A stretch of DNA of 64,000 nucleotides. Source: CAZKFA01 sp964551925 (GTDB lineage Bacteria; Cyanobacteriota; Vampirovibrionia; LMEP-6097). Shown one piece after another: positions 60,927-64,000 of the stretch; within the stretch, counting starts at the first letter, position 1; every line of letters begins with the position of its first letter. The position numbers and the translations under genes were made by a program. The notes under the pieces were generated by a model. It did no database searches. It was not told where the DNA came from and worked only from the letters and a program-made list of their open reading frames with translations. The stretch covers positions 27,455-91,454 of the forward strand of contig CAZKFA010000001.1 of assembly GCA_964551925.1 (NCBI GenBank), written 5' to 3'.

Positions 60927-60952
60927 AAAAAAGGGACTGCTCGCGCAGTCCC
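60927..60952 (-). terminator. rnpB terminator
   Basis: Minus-strand GGGACTGC-GCGA-GCAGTCCC followed by six T: a classical intrinsic terminator downstream of RNase P RNA. Confidence 0.93.
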
Positions 60953-60960
60953 ATGTAGTG

Positions 60961-61322
60961 AGCAAACCATAAGCCGGGTTCTGTAGACTTAAATAGTTAT
61001 CAACCTTTAAGTCCGATGATCATCTATCTGGTCTTGATATTGCTATCAAGTTCTTGCGGAATTCAGAAACCTAAAGGGGTTCAAGCGGACTTGTCCTTTA
61101 GTTATGTCTCCTTACCTTGCAGCTTCAGTGGGGTTTACCGAGCCTAGACCTCTCGATCTAGCTGGTGAGCTCTTACCTCACCTTTGCACCCTTACCTTTC
61201 GGCGGTATATTTCTGTGGCACTATCCTCACGTTCACACGCAGCGGCCGTTAGCCGCCAACCTAGCTTGACGCTGCCCGGACTTTCCTCCATTAAATTAAT
61301 AACGGCGATCATCAGGTTTACT
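60961..61322 (-). ncRNA. rnpB: RNase P RNA, type A
   Basis: The minus strand holds the hallmark conserved parts of bacterial RNase P RNA: GAGGAAAGTCCGGGC near the 5' end and ACAGAACCCGGCTTA near the 3' end. The ends pair as helix P1 (AGTAAACC with GGTTTGCT), which fixes the boundaries at 61322 and 60961, about 362 nt. A -10 TATAAT (61335-61330) ends 7 bases before the P1 start, and an intrinsic terminator follows the 3' end. The RNA cleaves tRNA 5' leaders. Confidence 0.95.
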
Positions 61323-61329
61323 AATAGTA

Positions 61330-61335
61330 ATTATA
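61330..61335 (-). promoter_or_regulatory. -10 box of rnpB
   Basis: TATAAT on the minus strand, 7 bases before the predicted +1 at 61322. Confidence 0.7.
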
Positions 61336-61340
61336 ACTCC

Positions 61341-62027
61341 TTAAGCCGCTCTTTTATTAGCCATTTCTGCTTGTGCAAAAAATTCAGCTGTCTTCTCCGT
61401 AACAGCTTGACTAAAGCCAGTGGCTCTCTCGATGTCAAATAATCCAGCGAAAGCTGTTAAGTGAGCAACTAGTTGATTGGCTTGTTGTGATTTATTATTG
61501 TCTTGTAATTTTTGTGCGTGATTAAGAATCGCGGTTATAAAGTCATATTGGAAACTACTATTTGCTTCGCTCCAAAGTTTGTCTACAACTAGTGATATTT
61601 GTTTATGACTTAGTCCTTGATTGAATTCTAGCTCGGGTAGCGCTTTATCAAGTATTCCATGATCTGTAAGTTCTGAGATAAAAGCTTGAATTACTAATTC
61701 TGGGTCATGACCATGTTCAAGTAAAAAATTATCAGTCATATCTGCTATGCCAGAACCATCATGTATTAGTGAATGATCTTGAAGATGCTTTAGAAACTCA
61801 TCGACATCAGCGTTACCAGTGTCATCAGGAGCAGCTAAGGCTCTTCGAGCAGCTCGTATTGGTCTGGTTTCCCCTGTCTCTGGTTGAAATAATTGGAGTA
61901 TATGTTGTTCTAATTCTTCTCGTTCTGGAGCTGCTTTTCTCGTAGTTTCGTGTCTTTGAGCGCTTGCTACTGACTTCATAAAATTGAGGTAAAAAGCTGC
62001 TAAATCATCAGTTGGTCGAATAGGCAT
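61341..62027 (-). CDS. hypothetical helical protein (228 aa)
   Basis: I recognise no family. The protein starts MPIRPTDDLAAFYLNFMKSV, is charged and helical, and has neither signal peptide nor membrane segment. Its style (helical, Gln/Ala/Glu-rich, strong N-terminal amphipathic helix) resembles the large unknown proteins at 34.9-50.6 kb. It ends 18 bases upstream of rnpB on the same strand, so the rnpB promoter partly overlaps its end. Confidence 0.65.
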   Translation of the reverse strand: MPIRPTDDLAAFYLNFMKSVASAQRHETTRKAAPEREELEQHILQLFQPETGETRPIRAARRALAAPDDTGNADVDEFLKHLQDHSLIHDGSGIADMTDNFLLEHGHDPELVIQAFISELTDHGILDKALPELEFNQGLSHKQISLVVDKLWSEANSSFQYDFITAILNHAQKLQDNNKSQQANQLVAHLTAFAGLFDIERATGFSQAVTEKTAEFFAQAEMANKRAA

Positions 62028-62117
62028 TATATTATATTAACACATTATTGAGATTCCGAGTACTGACCCTGAGATTAAAAATATTTAATTATTAGCCCCT
62101 TTGATTTAGGTCGATAA

Positions 62118-62144
62118 ATCTAGATAAGAGGACGTGATCTAGAT
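62118..62144 (+). promoter_or_regulatory. paired ATCTAGAT palindromes before the subtilase gene
   Basis: Two identical 8-bp palindromes at 62118-62125 and 62137-62144, 19 bp apart start to start, immediately before ATG 62148. They are candidate operator half-sites on one DNA face. Confidence 0.4.
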
Positions 62145-62147
62145 TAA

Positions 62148-63635
62148 ATGAAGGGAAAAACCCTAACTCTTAATATAATAGTCGGACTAGCTTTGTTGCT
62201 TAGTTCCATGCCTGCGGCCATGGCAAGACAGCCAGGTAAAAGATTCCGTATGGTGGCTGCTAATCAGCACGGCAATAAAGGCAAAATGAAAAAAGTTTAT
62301 GACCGCAAACTTGGTCGTCAACGCCAGTTCAAAGATTCAGTGATTGTGAAATTTAAGCCTAATACTCGAGTCTCAGCGATGAAGCGTTACATGTTGCGTA
62401 ATAATCTTAAACCCCGAGTTAAGCTTGGTAAGCGGGCTTACGCTTGTGATGTCATCACTAGTACTGATGATAATGCTGAGAATATAATGACTTTGCTTGA
62501 TACCCAAGGTATCCCAGAGTCGCAAGAAGTTTCGGAAGAAGAAGATATTGTCGATGATGTTGATATTGATGAATACAAGGCTGTGACTCAAAACTCAATT
62601 AGGGGTAATAAGTTAGGGCGTTATCAATGGCATCTAGAGAATGATGGGCGTAATGGTTTTCGTCCTAATGCTGATATCAATGTAGAGAGCGCTTGGGGTT
62701 TTACTAAGGGTGCTGGAGTGAGGGTTGCTGTTATTGATACTGGTTTTGATCTGAGGCATAAGGATATCAATTATGCTTCTGATAGTTATGATGTAATTGA
62801 TGAGAAACCTGATGCCAGTGCACCATTGAGATCTTCTGAGAATCATGGAACAGCAGTTGCTGGAATTATTGCAGCCAAGGACAATCGTATTGGAGTTGTA
62901 GGAGTCGCTCCAGAAGCACAAATCATTGCAATTCGATTAATTACCGACGATGGTATGATATCAAGCTCACAAATTATAGAAGCACATCGTAAGGCTGTTG
63001 AGCTTGGAGCTACTATCATTAATAACAGTTGGGGTAGTTATGATCCAACCTTACCTAGTGGTCAGTTATTGACTATACCTTCAATTGAGAGAGATCTTTA
63101 TCAAGAGATGGCTGAAGAGTCTAATGATGGTAAAGGAGTTGTTGTAGTTTTTGCTTCTGGTAATAGTGGTAAATCAAATTTCAATAATTCACCAGAAGCT
63201 AGAGAGTCTTATAATTTTGCAGTTGGTGCGACTGATAGTACCGATCAGAGAGCAAGTTATAGTGTCTATGGACCAGAGTTAGATCTGGTCGCGCCTGGTG
63301 GTGGAGCTCAAGGTATCGTAACTACTGATCGTAATGATTTTACGATTAAACGAGCTGGTAAGGCGCATAAATATCTTGCTGGTTATAGTCGTGGTGCATT
63401 TAATCGTAGTTTTAGAGGAACTAGTGCTGCTGCGCCAGTAGTGGCAGGGGTTGCTGCCTTGGTTTGGGCGGCTAACCCAGATCTCACTGCTGATGAGGTG
63501 AAAGAAATACTACGTAATTCTGCTAATAAGAGTATAAATTCACGATATACATTTAATGGTGAGGGTAGAAATAACGAAGTTGGCTATGGCAGGGTAGATG
63601 CAGCTGCGGCTGTTGAGATGGCTAGAAGTTATTAA
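62148..63635 (+). CDS. secreted subtilisin-like serine protease (S8)
   Basis: A 495-aa S8 protease with a Sec signal peptide (MKGKTLTLNIIVGLALLLSS, cleavage near AMA-RQ). An I9-like propeptide follows, with DSVIVKFKPNTRVSAMKRY near residue 62. The catalytic triad is Asp197 in VAVIDTGFD, His233 in ENHGTAVAGI and Ser426 in GTSAAAPVVAG; the oxyanion Asn is in FASGNSG. An acidic linker (about residues 120-145) separates propeptide and protease. It is probably secreted to the periplasm or outside. Two ATCTAGAT sites precede the start. Confidence 0.92.
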   Translation: MKGKTLTLNIIVGLALLLSSMPAAMARQPGKRFRMVAANQHGNKGKMKKVYDRKLGRQRQFKDSVIVKFKPNTRVSAMKRYMLRNNLKPRVKLGKRAYACDVITSTDDNAENIMTLLDTQGIPESQEVSEEEDIVDDVDIDEYKAVTQNSIRGNKLGRYQWHLENDGRNGFRPNADINVESAWGFTKGAGVRVAVIDTGFDLRHKDINYASDSYDVIDEKPDASAPLRSSENHGTAVAGIIAAKDNRIGVVGVAPEAQIIAIRLITDDGMISSSQIIEAHRKAVELGATIINNSWGSYDPTLPSGQLLTIPSIERDLYQEMAEESNDGKGVVVVFASGNSGKSNFNNSPEARESYNFAVGATDSTDQRASYSVYGPELDLVAPGGGAQGIVTTDRNDFTIKRAGKAHKYLAGYSRGAFNRSFRGTSAAAPVVAGVAALVWAANPDLTADEVKEILRNSANKSINSRYTFNGEGRNNEVGYGRVDAAAAVEMARSY

Positions 63636-63692
63636 TAGCTTGATTGCTTAATTTTAATTAATTTACTAGGATTTATTTGTAAAATTAATGGA

Positions 63693-63698
63693 TAATAT
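63693..63698 (+). promoter_or_regulatory. -10 box upstream of the pseudo-tRNA array
   Basis: TAATAT ends 6 bases before the first GCTCCTG at 63705, which would make that G the transcript start. No clear -35 is seen. Confidence 0.35.
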
Positions 63699-63704
63699 AT
63701 CTAC

Positions 63705-63810
63705 GCTCCTGTAGCTCAGTTGGCTACGGAGTGATCGAGAATATACCGCTCGATCACGGAGTGTAACAAGAGTCAGTCGACCTGTCGACTGCGTAAGAAG
63801 GTATAGCTAC
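63705..63810 (+). repeat. pseudo-tRNA module, copy 1 (106 bp)
   Basis: The first 19 bases equal the 5' end of the tRNA at 63917 (acceptor and D arm). Then the sequence departs into two hairpins: GTGATCGAG/CTCGATCAC and CAGTCGAC/GTCGACTG. It ends with GGTATAGCTAC, which also precedes the true tRNA. Confidence 0.9.
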
Positions 63811-63916
63811 GCTCCTGTAGCTCAGTTGGCTACGGAGTGATCGAGAGTATACCGCTCGATCACGGAGTGTAACAAGAGTCAGTCGACCTGTCGACTGCGT
63901 AAGAAGGTATAGCTAC
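63811..63916 (+). repeat. pseudo-tRNA module, copy 2 (106 bp)
   Basis: Identical to copy 1 except for one A-to-G change (63741 versus 63847). Direct tandem arrangement, directly followed by the functional tRNA. Confidence 0.9.
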
Positions 63917-63993
63917 GCTCCTGTAGCTCAGTTGGTCAGAGCAGTCGACTCATAATCGATTGGTCGAGTGTTCAAGTCACTCCGGGAGCACCA
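63917..63993 (+). tRNA. tRNA with CAU anticodon (probably elongator tRNA-Met)
   Basis: A complete 77-nt cloverleaf: acceptor GCTCCTG/CGGGAGC, D stem GCTC/GAGC, anticodon arm GTCGA-CTCATAA-TCGAT with anticodon CAT, T arm GAGTG/CACTC, and an encoded CCA end. The AGCTCAGTTGGTCAGAGC D arm is like elongator tRNA-Met. tRNA-Ile2, whose C34 would be lysidinylated, cannot be excluded. It is preceded by two pseudo-tRNA modules. Confidence 0.92.
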
Positions 63994-64000
63994 TATAACT

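Overview
The window is a compact, AT-rich bacterial chromosome segment carrying about 50 protein genes on both strands. Many convergent neighbours overlap at their 3' ends. It also holds one RNase P RNA, one tRNA and an unusual amount of small repetitive DNA. LptF/LptG-type and MlaE-type proteins, lipoprotein signals and exported proteins indicate a diderm. No photosynthesis, flagellar or phage structural genes are seen. A non-photosynthetic relative of Cyanobacteria (Melainabacteria/Vampirovibrionia type) would fit, but that is only a tentative inference and other AT-rich diderm phyla are not excluded.

Layout. 0-7.4 kb: partial SCP2 protein, sucCD, secA with a FliA/WhiG-type sigma factor and a small membrane protein upstream, and mlaE. 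7.5-16.9 kb: acetyl-CoA synthetase, hemN, folC, RNase E/G with a repetitive Arg-rich tail, a fused radical SAM protein and a lone rpsJ. 17-25.9 kb: exported protein, thermonuclease, YhhQ-type transporter, dihydroorotase, an FtsH-like protein with a damaged zinc motif, an ATPase, ilvB and an LptF/G permease. 26-34 kb: serS, rsmE, a repeat-rich protein, DHH phosphoesterase, mazG, argF and thyX. 34-50.6 kb: an accessory-looking region with four very large proteins of unknown function (627, 860, 999 and 1367 aa), small coiled-coil and membrane proteins, and a short conserved island (radical SAM, aldolase-like, trmL). 50.6-60.8 kb: surE, murB, a methionine gamma-lyase-type PLP enzyme, a cation exchanger, dnaE and deoC. 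60.9-64 kb: rnpB, a hypothetical protein, a secreted subtilase, and a tRNA(CAU) preceded by two tandem pseudo-tRNA modules.

Three signals run across the whole window. (1) A palindrome TATAC-RSY-GTATA occurs 11 times, five between genes and six inside genes. It always lies in one of the two reading frames that contain no stop. (2) Most genes that head a transcription unit have a -10 box (TATAAT, TAAAAT or TAGAAT, often as TGCTAAAAT) ending 6-8 bases before the start codon, which indicates leaderless mRNAs. Genes inside operons more often have Shine-Dalgarno sequences. (3) Several different hairpin or terminal-inverted-repeat elements sit between genes or against gene ends.
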